The translations under genes were made by a program, and so were the position numbers. Source: Vogesella sp. LIG4 (lineage in GTDB: Bacteria > Pseudomonadota > Gammaproteobacteria > Burkholderiales > Chromobacteriaceae). From it: DNA of 64,000 nt. Each line of letters opens with the position of its first letter. The first letter of the stretch is position 1. The DNA is taken from contig NZ_LT607802.1 in the NCBI RefSeq assembly GCF_900090205.1, forward strand, positions 2,638,106 to 2,702,105, given 5' to 3'. Positions 10,714 through 18,697 of the stretch are shown in pieces. The notes beneath the pieces are model-generated. The model did not search any database. It was not told the origin of the DNA and worked only from the letters and a program-made list of their open reading frames with translations.

Positions 10714-11170
10714 GTTCTGACGGGTGTGATGTGGTTCTATGACATCCACGAAGTTGCGGGGGATGCACAGGGGCGTCGGCGATGGTGTATGGGTGATATG
10801 CCCCCAATGTCACTGCATTGGTGATGAGGAGGGCTTATGCCCCCTGACTGCTCTTCAAGTGCAGCAAGCTGCGCTACGTGAAGAGGGAAAGCCCAAAAAG
10901 CTTGCGGATGGCTACGGGATGTCCCTGGAACTGATGCCGAATGGGGCAAAGCCCTGGCGCTAAATTATCGATTTGCAGGTTAAGGAGACGCGACTCGCCT
11001 TGGGGGCTTGCCCAGAGCTTGCTCTCTATCTTCATCAGGCCCCACAGCTTGGCCTTGTTTGGCCAATTGCTGCAGCTTGTGCATTAATTAACTGCAAAAG
11101 TATCGTATTGCTCAGGCAGGGATGCATTTCCATAATCTAGGTCAGCATGTGCGAAGGCATGGTCTGTCCT
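10714..11170. other. Non-coding stretch inside the tRNA-Leu islet
   Basis: No convincing gene is seen. A small hairpin (CCAATG, 6-nt loop, CATTGG) lies near 10805-10822, flanked by two related tracts, ATATGCCCCC (10797-10806) and CTTATGCCCC (10834-10843), which look like an old inverted or duplicated element. Bases 11080-11160 are comparatively AT-rich and should hold the promoter of the oxidoreductase gene, but I see no clear boxes. Confidence 0.5.
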
Positions 11171-11183
11171 AAAGGAGATGTAA

Positions 11184-12158
11184 ATGGTTGCAGTTATCCG
11201 TCTTGAGCAGCATGGCAGCCCCGATGTCTTGCAGATACAGGAAGCAAACCCTGCCACCCCTGGGGCGGGCGAGGTGTGGATCGAGCAAGCCGCCATTGGC
11301 GTGAACTACCTGGATGTGATGCAGCGTAATGGCTCGGTGCCAATCCCGCTGCCATCCGGCCTGGGGCTGGAAGGCGCCGGCCACGTTACCGCCGTGGGGG
11401 CCGGGGTAAGCAATGTCCAGCCTGGCGACCGCGTGGCTTATGCCACCGGCCCGCTGGGGGCTTATGCCAGTGGCCGGATCTACCCTGCCGAGCGACTGGT
11501 CAAGTTGCCGGACAACCTGTCCTGTGAAGATGCGGCGGCCATCCTGTTCAAGGGCATCACCGCGCAGTACCTGCTCACAAGCACCTATCCGGTAGGGCCG
11601 GGCACCAGCATCCTGCTCTACGGCGTGGCCGGCGGTGTGGGTGCCATCATGGCGCAGTGGGCCAGGCAGCTGGGGGCATGCGTGATCGGCGTGGTGTCGA
11701 AGGCGGCCAGCGTGGCCAAGGCGGAGGCGCTGGGCTGCGACGCGGTGCTGGTCTTTGATCCGGCCACACTGGCCGCCGAGGTTGGCCGCATCACGCACGG
11801 CCGCATGGTGGATGTGGTGTACGACCCGATTGGTCGCATCTCGTTTGAGGCCTCGCTGAACAGCTTATGCCCACGCGGGCTGATGGTGTCGTTCGGGGCA
11901 TCATCCGGTGTACCGGCTGCGGTCGAGCTGGCCACGCTGAATGCCAAAGGCTCGCTGTTTCTCACCCGACCATCACTGGCCGCGCATACGGCCAACGTTG
12001 CGGAGTACCAGCAACGCGCGCAAGACGTGCTGAACGCCGTGAGCAGCGGCGTGATCACCCCGCATATCTGGGGGCGTTACGCCCTGGCCGATGTGGCCAC
12101 CGCCCATGCCGATCTCGAAGCCGGGCGTGCCTCCGGCAGCATTATCCTGCAGCCATGA
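11184..12158 (+). CDS. Quinone oxidoreductase, zinc-independent MDR family
   Basis: A medium-chain dehydrogenase/reductase of 324 residues resembling NADPH:quinone reductase (QOR): N-terminal GroES-like fold (GLGLEGAGHVTAVGAGV near 59-75), then a Rossmann domain with GVAGGVG at 147-153. Zinc ligands of alcohol dehydrogenases are absent, as expected for QOR. ATG 11184 follows a very good AAAGGAGATG ribosome site. The stop overlaps the start of the LysR gene by ATGA, so the pair is translationally coupled. The substrate is unknown. The gene lies within the islet flanked by the 54-bp repeat. Confidence 0.88.
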   Translation: MVAVIRLEQHGSPDVLQIQEANPATPGAGEVWIEQAAIGVNYLDVMQRNGSVPIPLPSGLGLEGAGHVTAVGAGVSNVQPGDRVAYATGPLGAYASGRIYPAERLVKLPDNLSCEDAAAILFKGITAQYLLTSTYPVGPGTSILLYGVAGGVGAIMAQWARQLGACVIGVVSKAASVAKAEALGCDAVLVFDPATLAAEVGRITHGRMVDVVYDPIGRISFEASLNSLCPRGLMVSFGASSGVPAAVELATLNAKGSLFLTRPSLAAHTANVAEYQQRAQDVLNAVSSGVITPHIWGRYALADVATAHADLEAGRASGSIILQP

Positions 12159-13090
12159 TGTACGACGCATTCGACAATCAACATAGCGACGAAATCGCCG
12201 CCCTGCTGGCGGTGGCATCCGAAGGCTCGTTCGTGGCCGCCGGACGCCTGCTGCAGCGCCATCCGACCGTGGTGTCCAAACGGGTGGCCGCCATGGAGGC
12301 GCGGCTGGGCATCCGGCTGATAGAACGCACCACCCGGCAGGTCCGCCTGACGGATGCCGGCATGCAACTGACACAGAAGCTGCGCACGGCCATCAACCTG
12401 ATTACCGAGGCCGAGCAAGAGGCATCGGCTGGTGCAGCGGAAGTGCGTGGCACCTTGCGGCTTGCCTTGCCGGCCGCCATGGGGCGGCAATGGCTGGCGC
12501 CGCTGATGCCCGCGTTTCTGGTGGCCTATCCGCAGGTGTCCATCGTGGCCGATTACAGCGAACGCTTTGTGGACATCATTGCCGAAGGTTTCGATCTGGC
12601 CATTCGCATGGGGGAGCTGCACGACAGCCGGCTGATCGCCAAAAAGCTTGGTGATCACCGCCGTATCCTGTGTGCCTCCCCGGCATACATCGCCGCCCAT
12701 GGCTTGCCGGGCAGCCCCCAGGCGCTGGCGCAGCACAACTGCTTGCGCTTCAGCGGCTTTGCCACGTTTCCGCAATGGCGTCTGAGCAATGGGAGCCAGC
12801 AGCAAACGGTGCTGGTAGCAGGCTCGATGACCAGCAATGACAGCGAGGCCCTGCTGGCTGCCGCCTGTGCCGGGAGCGGCATTCTGGCTGCCGGCGAGTG
12901 GCTGATGAGCCGCGACATCGCTGCTGGCAAGCTGGTACGGGTGCTGCCGGACTGGCAACTGGATGCCCCGGGCGGCATCTACCTGGTGCGCCCATCGGCC
13001 AGGTTTGCCGCCGCCAGCACACTGGCGTTCAAAGCCTGGATCGAGGAGCGATTCCGTACCGGACTCCCCTGGCAAATCGGGGGGAATTGA
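12155..13090 (+). CDS. LysR-type transcriptional regulator
   Basis: The N-terminal winged HTH occupies residues ~10-70 (AVASEGSFVAAGRLLQRHPT, RLGIRLIERTTR) and a LysR substrate-binding domain follows from ~95 to 300. The 311-residue length is typical. ATG codons at 12155 and 12158 are both possible; the first makes an ATGA overlap with the oxidoreductase stop. Being in the same transcript as the enzyme, rather than divergent, is less usual for LysR pairs; it probably regulates that gene, an inference from position only. Confidence 0.9.
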   Translation: MMYDAFDNQHSDEIAALLAVASEGSFVAAGRLLQRHPTVVSKRVAAMEARLGIRLIERTTRQVRLTDAGMQLTQKLRTAINLITEAEQEASAGAAEVRGTLRLALPAAMGRQWLAPLMPAFLVAYPQVSIVADYSERFVDIIAEGFDLAIRMGELHDSRLIAKKLGDHRRILCASPAYIAAHGLPGSPQALAQHNCLRFSGFATFPQWRLSNGSQQQTVLVAGSMTSNDSEALLAAACAGSGILAAGEWLMSRDIAAGKLVRVLPDWQLDAPGGIYLVRPSARFAAASTLAFKAWIEERFRTGLPWQIGGN

Positions 13091-13209
13091 GATACTGCAG
13101 CCAGGAAATGACGCCCACCCGTACCGGGGCGTGGCGTTGTCGGTAACGTCATCGTGCCTGGCGGACTGCTCTCTGCTTTTGATTGCTATGGCCTGAAGGC
13201 GGCAGATCA

Positions 13210-13263
13210 CCGCAACAACACAGACAAAAAACCCGCACGCATCAGGCGTTGCGGGTTTTTTGC
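13210..13263 (+). repeat. 54-bp direct repeat, right copy, with a second terminator
   Basis: This stretch matches 10660-10713 at 51 of 54 positions, including the A-tract, stem and T6 of the terminator (13226-13261). Here it closes the LysR gene rather than a tRNA. A GTTGGCCGCA motif follows at 13276-13285 (minus orientation). Confidence 0.85.
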
Positions 13264-13319
13264 TGGCAATGTGCTTGCGGCCAACCCTGGCCGCGGCAGG
13301 ATTGCTAGTGGGGCACTAT

Positions 13320-13448
13320 CTAGTGGGGAACGATGATGGGCGGCAGACTGGCGGCCTGTTTCTTCATGTGTTTGGCGTTCCGCTTTTCCTTGAACGTGTG
13401 CGTGGCCGGTTTCTTGGCCTCCTTGGTACTGTGTCTGGTCTTGCTCAT
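13320..13448 (-). CDS. Small basic hypothetical protein (42 aa)
   Basis: A short frame starts at ATG 13448 with GGAG eight bases before it and ends TAG 13320. The product begins MSKTRHSTKEAKKPATHTFK and is very rich in Lys, His and Arg with no cysteines. It resembles short lysine-rich hypothetical proteins of proteobacteria that contain a KEK-R-AKH stretch, but I cannot name a family. Its good ribosome site and composition support a real gene; function is unknown, nucleic-acid binding being only a guess. Confidence 0.55.
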   Translation of the reverse strand: MSKTRHSTKEAKKPATHTFKEKRNAKHMKKQAASLPPIIVPH

Positions 13449-13542
13449 GATGCGACTCCTTGGCGAAGCAGCGGCTGAGTGTCGCGGCTTATCGCCAGTA
13501 TAGGCATTGCCGACCGTGATGCCGCCCGAATCGCGCCTGACG

Positions 13543-14295
13543 CTAGTCCACGCCCAACTGCTGGCGGAAGTCGTTGAGAATGCGCTGGTAACGGCCGTTC
13601 TTGTGCAGTGTCTGCAGGCCGGCTTCGAATTTTCGCGCCATGCTGGCGCCATCCGGGTTGCGGCGCGAGAACGCTAGCCAGAAGGCATCCACGCCGACCA
13701 CGCCCAGCCTTCCCACCTTGTCCCGGGCCGGAGGGTTCTTGTTGAGCTGCATGAGGCCGGGCAGGGTATTCATCAGGATGTAATCCACCTGGTGGGCCAG
13801 CAGCATGTCAATGAGTTGTTCGTCCTTGGCTGCGGTGATCTTGCGGATGTCGCTATCGGCAGTGAAGCTGGAGGGGTAGGTGTAGCCTTGGGTAAGGCCT
13901 ACCGTATGGCCGTGCAGTGTGGCCTGGGTGACGGTGCTGCTCTGGTCGGTGACCAGGCCGAAAATGGCGGCTTCTTCATAAAACAGCGGCGTGCGGTGCC
14001 AGATGTATTTGCTGCGGTTGTCGGCGGTGATGGAGACATCGAAGCAGCCGACGACACTGCCGGTTTCCGCCATTTTCAGGCACTGCGAAAACGGCACGGT
14101 GACAAACCGCGTGTTGATATCCTGGCTGGCAAAGGCTTCGCGTACCAGCAGCGGGGTCAGTCCCTGCGGTGCATTGCTGCCGGTCCTGCCGTAGGAGTAG
14201 GGCGGCCAGTCGTCCTCTGCCGCGATGACGATGGTTTTTGCCTGGGCGATGCTTGTCGCCAGGCAAAGCAGCAGAGCGAGGACACGATCGATCAT
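13543..14295 (-). CDS. Periplasmic solute-binding protein, family 3 (polar amino-acid type)
   Basis: A 250-residue protein with a signal peptide (cleavage after SIAQA, residue ~19) followed by the bacterial extracellular solute-binding family 3 fold: AAEDDWPPYSYG near the start, GCFDVSITADNRSKYIWHRT near 83-102 and DYILMNTLPGL in the second lobe. No ABC permease or ATPase is adjacent, so it may be an orphan binding protein. The ligand cannot be read from sequence. A terminator at 14388-14415 lies upstream of it. Confidence 0.82.
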   Translation of the reverse strand: MIDRVLALLLCLATSIAQAKTIVIAAEDDWPPYSYGRTGSNAPQGLTPLLVREAFASQDINTRFVTVPFSQCLKMAETGSVVGCFDVSITADNRSKYIWHRTPLFYEEAAIFGLVTDQSSTVTQATLHGHTVGLTQGYTYPSSFTADSDIRKITAAKDEQLIDMLLAHQVDYILMNTLPGLMQLNKNPPARDKVGRLGVVGVDAFWLAFSRRNPDGASMARKFEAGLQTLHKNGRYQRILNDFRQQLGVD

Positions 14296-14387
14296 GATGA
14301 AAGCCCCTGTTATGGTCGGCCGACTATATCGTTATCTAATAACAAATTTAAGGTATGTTTACCGATATTGAGTATTACATGGGCAGC

Positions 14388-14415
14388 AAAAAACCGGGGC
14401 AAGCCCCGGTTTTTT
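14388..14415 (-). terminator. Bidirectional terminator between the lipoprotein and binding-protein genes
   Basis: Stem ACCGGGGC/GCCCCGGT with AA loop, flanked by A6 and T6. On the minus strand it directly follows the stop of the glycine-zipper lipoprotein. Confidence 0.9.
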
Positions 14416-14432
14416 GTTGTCGGGCGGGAGCG

Positions 14433-14639
14433 CTACCTCCCGCCATGGCCGATAACGCCACCGATGGCGGCACCGCCCACGGTGCCGATACCGCTGCCAT
14501 TAGTCAGAATGGAACCGGCGACACCGCCGATGGCTGCACCGATAGCGGTATTCTGCTGGCGCTGGGTCATGCCGGCGCAACCGGCGAGGGAAGTCAGGAT
14601 CAAGGTAATGAAGATACTGCGGCTCATGGATGTTTTCAT
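14433..14639 (-). CDS. Glycine-zipper lipoprotein, OsmB-like
   Basis: A 68-residue protein with a lipoprotein signal (LTSLAGC, Cys21) and a glycine-zipper hairpin of alternating Gly/Ala (GAAIGGVAGSIL, GGAAIGGVIGHGG). Such proteins are outer-membrane or periplasmic small lipoproteins, often stress-induced, like OsmB. The start ATG 14639 follows AAGGAG. It is monocistronic with its own terminator. The precise role is unknown. Confidence 0.8.
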   Translation of the reverse strand: MKTSMSRSIFITLILTSLAGCAGMTQRQQNTAIGAAIGGVAGSILTNGSGIGTVGGAAIGGVIGHGGR

Positions 14640-14818
14640 GTTGGGGCTCCTTCACAGGGCCGACGACAGAGGCCGGCATACATGCTCCACGGTCTTTGTG
14701 AGACTCCATGCCTTGCGCCCGGGTTCCATGGCAATGGCCGTCATGTTGCCTACAATGATGGCGTAATGCCGGCATTTGCCTGTCGGCGGCGGGCATCAGC
14801 AGCAGGAAAGGGGTGGCG

Positions 14819-15709
14819 ATGAAGGACGCAGCAACACGCCCGGCGGTGGCGCAGGACGTTATCCGGCTTTACGACGAATACACCCACCAGCCGCTGTCGC
14901 GCCGGGTTTTCCTGCGCCGCCTGGTGCGCCTGCTGGGCAGCTCTGCCGCGGCCTATGCGGTGCTGCCGCTGCTGGAAAACAACTATGCGCATGCCGACCT
15001 GATCGCCCCCGGCGACCCGCGGCTGCAGGCTGGCGATGTGCATTTTGGCAGTCTGGGCGCGGCGCCGTTGAGCGGCTACCTGGTGCAGCCGCAGGGGCAG
15101 GCCGCCAAATCCCTGCCGGGCGTGGTGGTGGTGCACGAAAACCGCGGCCTGAACCCGCATATCTGCGATGTTGCCCGCCGGCTGGCGCTGGCCGGCTTCC
15201 TGGTGTTGGCGCCGGACTACCTGTCGCCGCAAGGCGGCACGCCGCTGAATGAGGATCAGGCCCGCGACATGTTCGACAAACTGGACGCGGCCACCACCCG
15301 CGAGGTGGCCAGCCAGGCTTTCGGCTACCTGCGTACCGCCGGCAACGGCAGGGTGGGTGCGGTGGGATTCTGCTGGGGCGGAGGGCAGGTCGGGCAGATG
15401 GCGGTGCAGTTGCCGGATCTGGCCGCTGCCGTGCTGTATTACGGCAACCAGCCGGCAGCAGCAGAGGTTGGCCGCATCCAGGCGCCGCTGCTGTTGCACT
15501 ATGCCGGGCTGGACGAACGCATCAATGCCGGCATCCCGGCGTTCGAGGCGGCGCTGAAGGAGGCCGGAACCAGCTACCGGCTCTATGTCTACCCGGGGGT
15601 GAACCACGCCTTCAACAACGATACCAATGCCGCACGCTACGACCAGGGTGCGGCCAACCTTGCCTGGCAGCGCACGCTGGAGTTCCTGCATCAGTACTTG
15701 TCGCCGTAA
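14819..15709 (+). CDS. Dienelactone hydrolase family protein with Tat-like signal
   Basis: An alpha/beta hydrolase of the DLH family (296 residues). The catalytic triad is visible: Cys185 in GFCWGGG, Asp232 in GLDERINAG and His263 in GVNHAF, with a conserved Glu near 107 in VHENRG. The N-terminus carries SRRVFLRRL before a short hydrophobic stretch, resembling a twin-arginine signal, so the enzyme is probably exported or membrane-anchored. A GTG at 14813 is also in frame, but AGGAAAGG is better spaced for ATG 14819. The substrate is unknown. Confidence 0.87.
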   Translation: MKDAATRPAVAQDVIRLYDEYTHQPLSRRVFLRRLVRLLGSSAAAYAVLPLLENNYAHADLIAPGDPRLQAGDVHFGSLGAAPLSGYLVQPQGQAAKSLPGVVVVHENRGLNPHICDVARRLALAGFLVLAPDYLSPQGGTPLNEDQARDMFDKLDAATTREVASQAFGYLRTAGNGRVGAVGFCWGGGQVGQMAVQLPDLAAAVLYYGNQPAAAEVGRIQAPLLLHYAGLDERINAGIPAFEAALKEAGTSYRLYVYPGVNHAFNNDTNAARYDQGAANLAWQRTLEFLHQYLSP

Positions 15710-15715
15710 ACGCAG

Positions 15716-15744
15716 CAATGCCCCGGTGCTCAGGCCGGGGCATG
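15716..15744 (-). terminator. Hairpin between the convergent DLH and HhH genes
   Basis: Stem ATGCCCCGG/CCGGGGCAT with a short loop, between two convergent genes. It lacks a long T tract on either side, so termination is probable rather than certain. Confidence 0.5.
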
Positions 15745-15769
15745 CTGTGCGGTGGCGGCATCGGCAGGG

Positions 15770-16207
15770 CTAGCCGTGCTTGCCGCCGCCCTTGCCTTCG
15801 TGGCTGTGGTGGTCGCCCTTGCCGTTGTGGTCACTATCGTTGTCATCATCCGGAAGGGCCTTTTTCGCCGGGATGGCCCGCCGTACGTGGGGAATGGCCG
15901 GTGCGGTGCCGGAGCGGGTGGTGACCGGGTGCCCATCGATGGTGATCCTGCCGCGGACACGGTTGAGGGTGCCCTGGGTGATGCCTGGCAGGCCCAGCAG
16001 CTGCTTGCTGCTGGTGAACAGCGTTGGCGGGCCGCTGAGCGGATGGGTGTCGTTGTAAATGCTCTGTGCGCTACGCGGGCTGAAACCGGCGTGTTCCAGC
16101 TGGCTGACCGTGGCGGTGTTGATGTCTAGCAGCACTGCCGCCACGCCGGCAGTGCTGGTGCCAAGCAGCGCGACTACAAGTAGTGATTTGCGCATGATGA
16201 ACTCCAT
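15770..16207 (-). CDS. ComEA-like exported helix-hairpin-helix protein with charged Gly/His tail
   Basis: The 145-residue product has a signal peptide (residues ~1-23), then LDINTATVSQLEHAGFS and KQLLGLPGITQGTLNRVRG, two halves that resemble the paired helix-hairpin-helix of ComEA, the periplasmic double-stranded DNA receptor used in natural transformation. The first hairpin is degenerate. The last ~30 residues are unusual, a run rich in Asp, His, Lys and Gly. Start ATG 16207 follows AGGGAG; a second Met at residue 5 is possible. It stands alone, with no other competence gene nearby. DNA binding is inferred from family only. Confidence 0.62.
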   Translation of the reverse strand: MEFIMRKSLLVVALLGTSTAGVAAVLLDINTATVSQLEHAGFSPRSAQSIYNDTHPLSGPPTLFTSSKQLLGLPGITQGTLNRVRGRITIDGHPVTTRSGTAPAIPHVRRAIPAKKALPDDDNDSDHNGKGDHHSHEGKGGGKHG

Positions 16208-16303
16208 GATTTCTCCCTGCGGGGTCTGCTTCCTTTGCTGAAGCGGCCTTTACTGAGCGTAGACCCGCACGACCCTGCTTGCCACACCACTGGCGCGGTT
16301 CTT

Positions 16304-17203
16304 TTACCACTTGCCGGCGTCGTCCAGGGTGGCAAACAGGTGTTGCACCGCCTGCTGCCAGCCCGGTAATTGCAGGCCGAAAGTGCGCTGCAGCTTGCTG
16401 CAATCCAGCACCGAGTAGGCCGGTCGCTGTGCCTGCTGCGGGTAGTCGGCGGCGGGAATGGCCAGCAGCCCGTCCGGCGGCAGGGCAAGCTGCCAGCCGG
16501 CTTCGCGCGCCAGGCCGATGACGAACGACGCGTAGCGATGCCAGCTGGTGCAGCCCTGGCTGGCAACATGGTAGCTGCCATAGGGTTGCTGGTTGTCCAC
16601 CAGGCTGCGCGCCAGCAGCTGGGCGCTGACATCGGCCAGCAGGCTGGCGGGGGTGGGGCTGCCGAACTGGTCGTCCACCACCTGCAGCTGCTCGCGGCTG
16701 GCGGCCAGTTGCAGCATGGTTTTCAGGAAATTGCCACCGTGCACGCCGGCCAGCCAGCTGGTACGCAGGATGAAATGCCGGCAGCCGCTGGCGCGTACCG
16801 CCTCCTCGCCCAGCCATTTGCTGTGCCCGTACACCGACAACGGCCGCGCGGCATCGTCCTCGCGCCACGGTGTTTCGCCGCTGCCGTCGAACACGTAGTC
16901 GGTGGAGTAGTGCAGCAGCAGTGCATCGTTGGCCGCAGCCCACTGCGCCAGGGCTGCGGGCGTGTCGGCATTGATGGCGTGAGCCAGCGCCGGCTCGCTT
17001 TCCGCCTGATCCACCGCGGTGTAGGCCGCAGCGTTGACGATGATGTCCGGCCGTTCGGCATCCAGCCAGGCCAGTACGGCGGTCGGGTTGGCCAGGTTGA
17101 GCCGCTGGCGGCCGGGGCAGCGCAGCTCGCCGAACAGGCACAGTGCGCGCTGCAGCTCGAAGCCCAGCTGGCCGCTGGCGCCGGTAATCAGGATGCGGGG
17201 CAT
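16304..17203 (-). CDS. rfbD: dTDP-4-dehydrorhamnose reductase
   Basis: RmlD/RfbD catalyses the last step of dTDP-L-rhamnose synthesis, reducing dTDP-4-keto-L-rhamnose with NADPH. The 299-residue SDR has the cofactor motif GASGQLG (8-14), the NAAAYT segment (57-62) and the catalytic Tyr125-Lys129 in YGHSK. The other rhamnose genes (rfbA, rfbB, rfbC) are not in the window, so this copy is isolated. A related sugar reductase cannot be excluded. Confidence 0.87.
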   Translation of the reverse strand: MPRILITGASGQLGFELQRALCLFGELRCPGRQRLNLANPTAVLAWLDAERPDIIVNAAAYTAVDQAESEPALAHAINADTPAALAQWAAANDALLLHYSTDYVFDGSGETPWREDDAARPLSVYGHSKWLGEEAVRASGCRHFILRTSWLAGVHGGNFLKTMLQLAASREQLQVVDDQFGSPTPASLLADVSAQLLARSLVDNQQPYGSYHVASQGCTSWHRYASFVIGLAREAGWQLALPPDGLLAIPAADYPQQAQRPAYSVLDCSKLQRTFGLQLPGWQQAVQHLFATLDDAGKW

Positions 17204-17379
17204 GATGTCACTTTCAGCAGGAGGCCGGCGGCAGGCTGGCGGCCGTGCCGTGGGGCAATGCCATCATTGTAGCGGGCAGCCGCCGACCGCGCCGGCTGCC
17301 GCGGGCAAATCGTACGCGGCATCGCCTGGCGCGGCCCGCGGGTGTAAACTTGACGGCGTTTCGATAGCAGGTGTTTCGC

Positions 17380-18675
17380 ATGCACCAGAGTCTTCTTGCT
17401 CGCCGTCAGCATCTGCTGGCGGCCATCGGCGACGCGGTAGCCGTGTTGCCCACCGCGCCGGTGGCAGTTCGCAATGCCGACGCCCACTACCCGTACCGTG
17501 CCGACAGCCATTTCCTCTACCTCACCGGCTTTACCGAGCCGGAAGCGGTACTGGTGCTGGATGGCCGCCGCGGCAAATCCATGCTGTTCTGTCGTGCCAA
17601 GAACCCGGATATGGAAATCTGGGACGGCTTTCGCTATGGCCCGCAGGCCGCGGCCGAGGCCTTCGGCTTCGACGAAGCCCACCCGGTGGACGAGCTGGAT
17701 CAGCGCCTGCCCGAGCTGCTGGCCGACGTGCCGGTACTGTACTGGCCGGTTGGCCGCAACGCCGGCTGGGATGCGCGAGTGGCCGGCTGGCTGGACGCGG
17801 TGCGCGCTCGCGCCCGCCTGGGTGTGGATGCACCCAGCCAGTTCGGCGACCTGCTGCTGGCAATCGACGAGATGCGCCTGTTCAAGGACGAGCGCGAGCA
17901 GGCGGTGCTGCAACGCGCCGGGCAGATATCCGCCGAGGCGCACGTGCGCGCCATGCAGGCCACCCGCCCGGGGCGCTACGAATACGAGGTAGAGGCCGAG
18001 CTGCTGTACCACTTCGTGCGCAATGGCGCGCGCCAGCCGGCCTACGAGAGCATCGTCGCCGGCGGCGCCAATGCCTGCACGCTGCACTATGCGGCCAACA
18101 ATGCACGGCTGAACGATGGCGAGCTGCTGCTGATCGATGCCGGCTGCGAATTCATGGGCTACGCCGGCGATATCACCCGCACCTTCCCGGTGAACGGCCG
18201 CTTCACTGCGCCGCAGCGCGACCTGTACGAAGTGGTGCTGGCGGCGCAGCTGGCCGCCATTGCCGCGGTACAGCCGGACGCCGCGCTGGATGCGCCGGCC
18301 GAGGCTGCGCTGCGCGTGCTGGTGCAGGGCATGCTGGACCACAAGCTGCTGGATGGCAGCGTGGACGGCGTGATCGAATCCGGCGACTACCGCCGCTTCT
18401 ACATGCACGGCATCGGCCACTTCCTGGGGTTGGACGTGCACGACGTGGGCCTGCGCCGCCCCGGCGGCCAGTGGCGGGCGTTCCGCCCCGGCATGTGCAC
18501 CACCATCGAGCCCGGCCTGTACGTGCGGCCGGACGACCGCGTACCGGCTGCCTTCCACAATATCGGCATCCGCATCGAGGACAACGTGCTGGTGACCGCC
18601 AGCGGCCACCACGTCTACACCGACGCGGCGCCCAAACGGATTGCCGACATCGAGGCGCTGATGCAGGCCCGCTAG
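17380..18675 (+). CDS. pepP: Xaa-Pro aminopeptidase (aminopeptidase P)
   Basis: PepP releases N-terminal residues next to proline, using two Mn ions. The 431-residue protein has the AMP_N domain (1-~130) and the creatinase/pita-bread catalytic domain, with metal ligands in LIDAGCEF, GDITRTFPV, HGIGHFLG, TIEPGLY and IRIEDN. ATG 17380 is preferred over the in-frame GTG at 17371 because AGCAGG is correctly spaced. It is followed at 22 bp by ubiH and then a second ubiquinone hydroxylase, the pepP-ubiH-ubiI order of E. coli. Confidence 0.95.
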   Translation: MHQSLLARRQHLLAAIGDAVAVLPTAPVAVRNADAHYPYRADSHFLYLTGFTEPEAVLVLDGRRGKSMLFCRAKNPDMEIWDGFRYGPQAAAEAFGFDEAHPVDELDQRLPELLADVPVLYWPVGRNAGWDARVAGWLDAVRARARLGVDAPSQFGDLLLAIDEMRLFKDEREQAVLQRAGQISAEAHVRAMQATRPGRYEYEVEAELLYHFVRNGARQPAYESIVAGGANACTLHYAANNARLNDGELLLIDAGCEFMGYAGDITRTFPVNGRFTAPQRDLYEVVLAAQLAAIAAVQPDAALDAPAEAALRVLVQGMLDHKLLDGSVDGVIESGDYRRFYMHGIGHFLGLDVHDVGLRRPGGQWRAFRPGMCTTIEPGLYVRPDDRVPAAFHNIGIRIEDNVLVTASGHHVYTDAAPKRIADIEALMQAR

Positions 18676-18697
18676 TTGGCCGCAGCGTAGATACATC

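Noticed and set aside
10739..10963. 74-codon frame with two Cys in the tRNA-Leu islet
   Set aside because: No ribosome site, no recognisable domain, overlaps hairpins; treated as non-coding.
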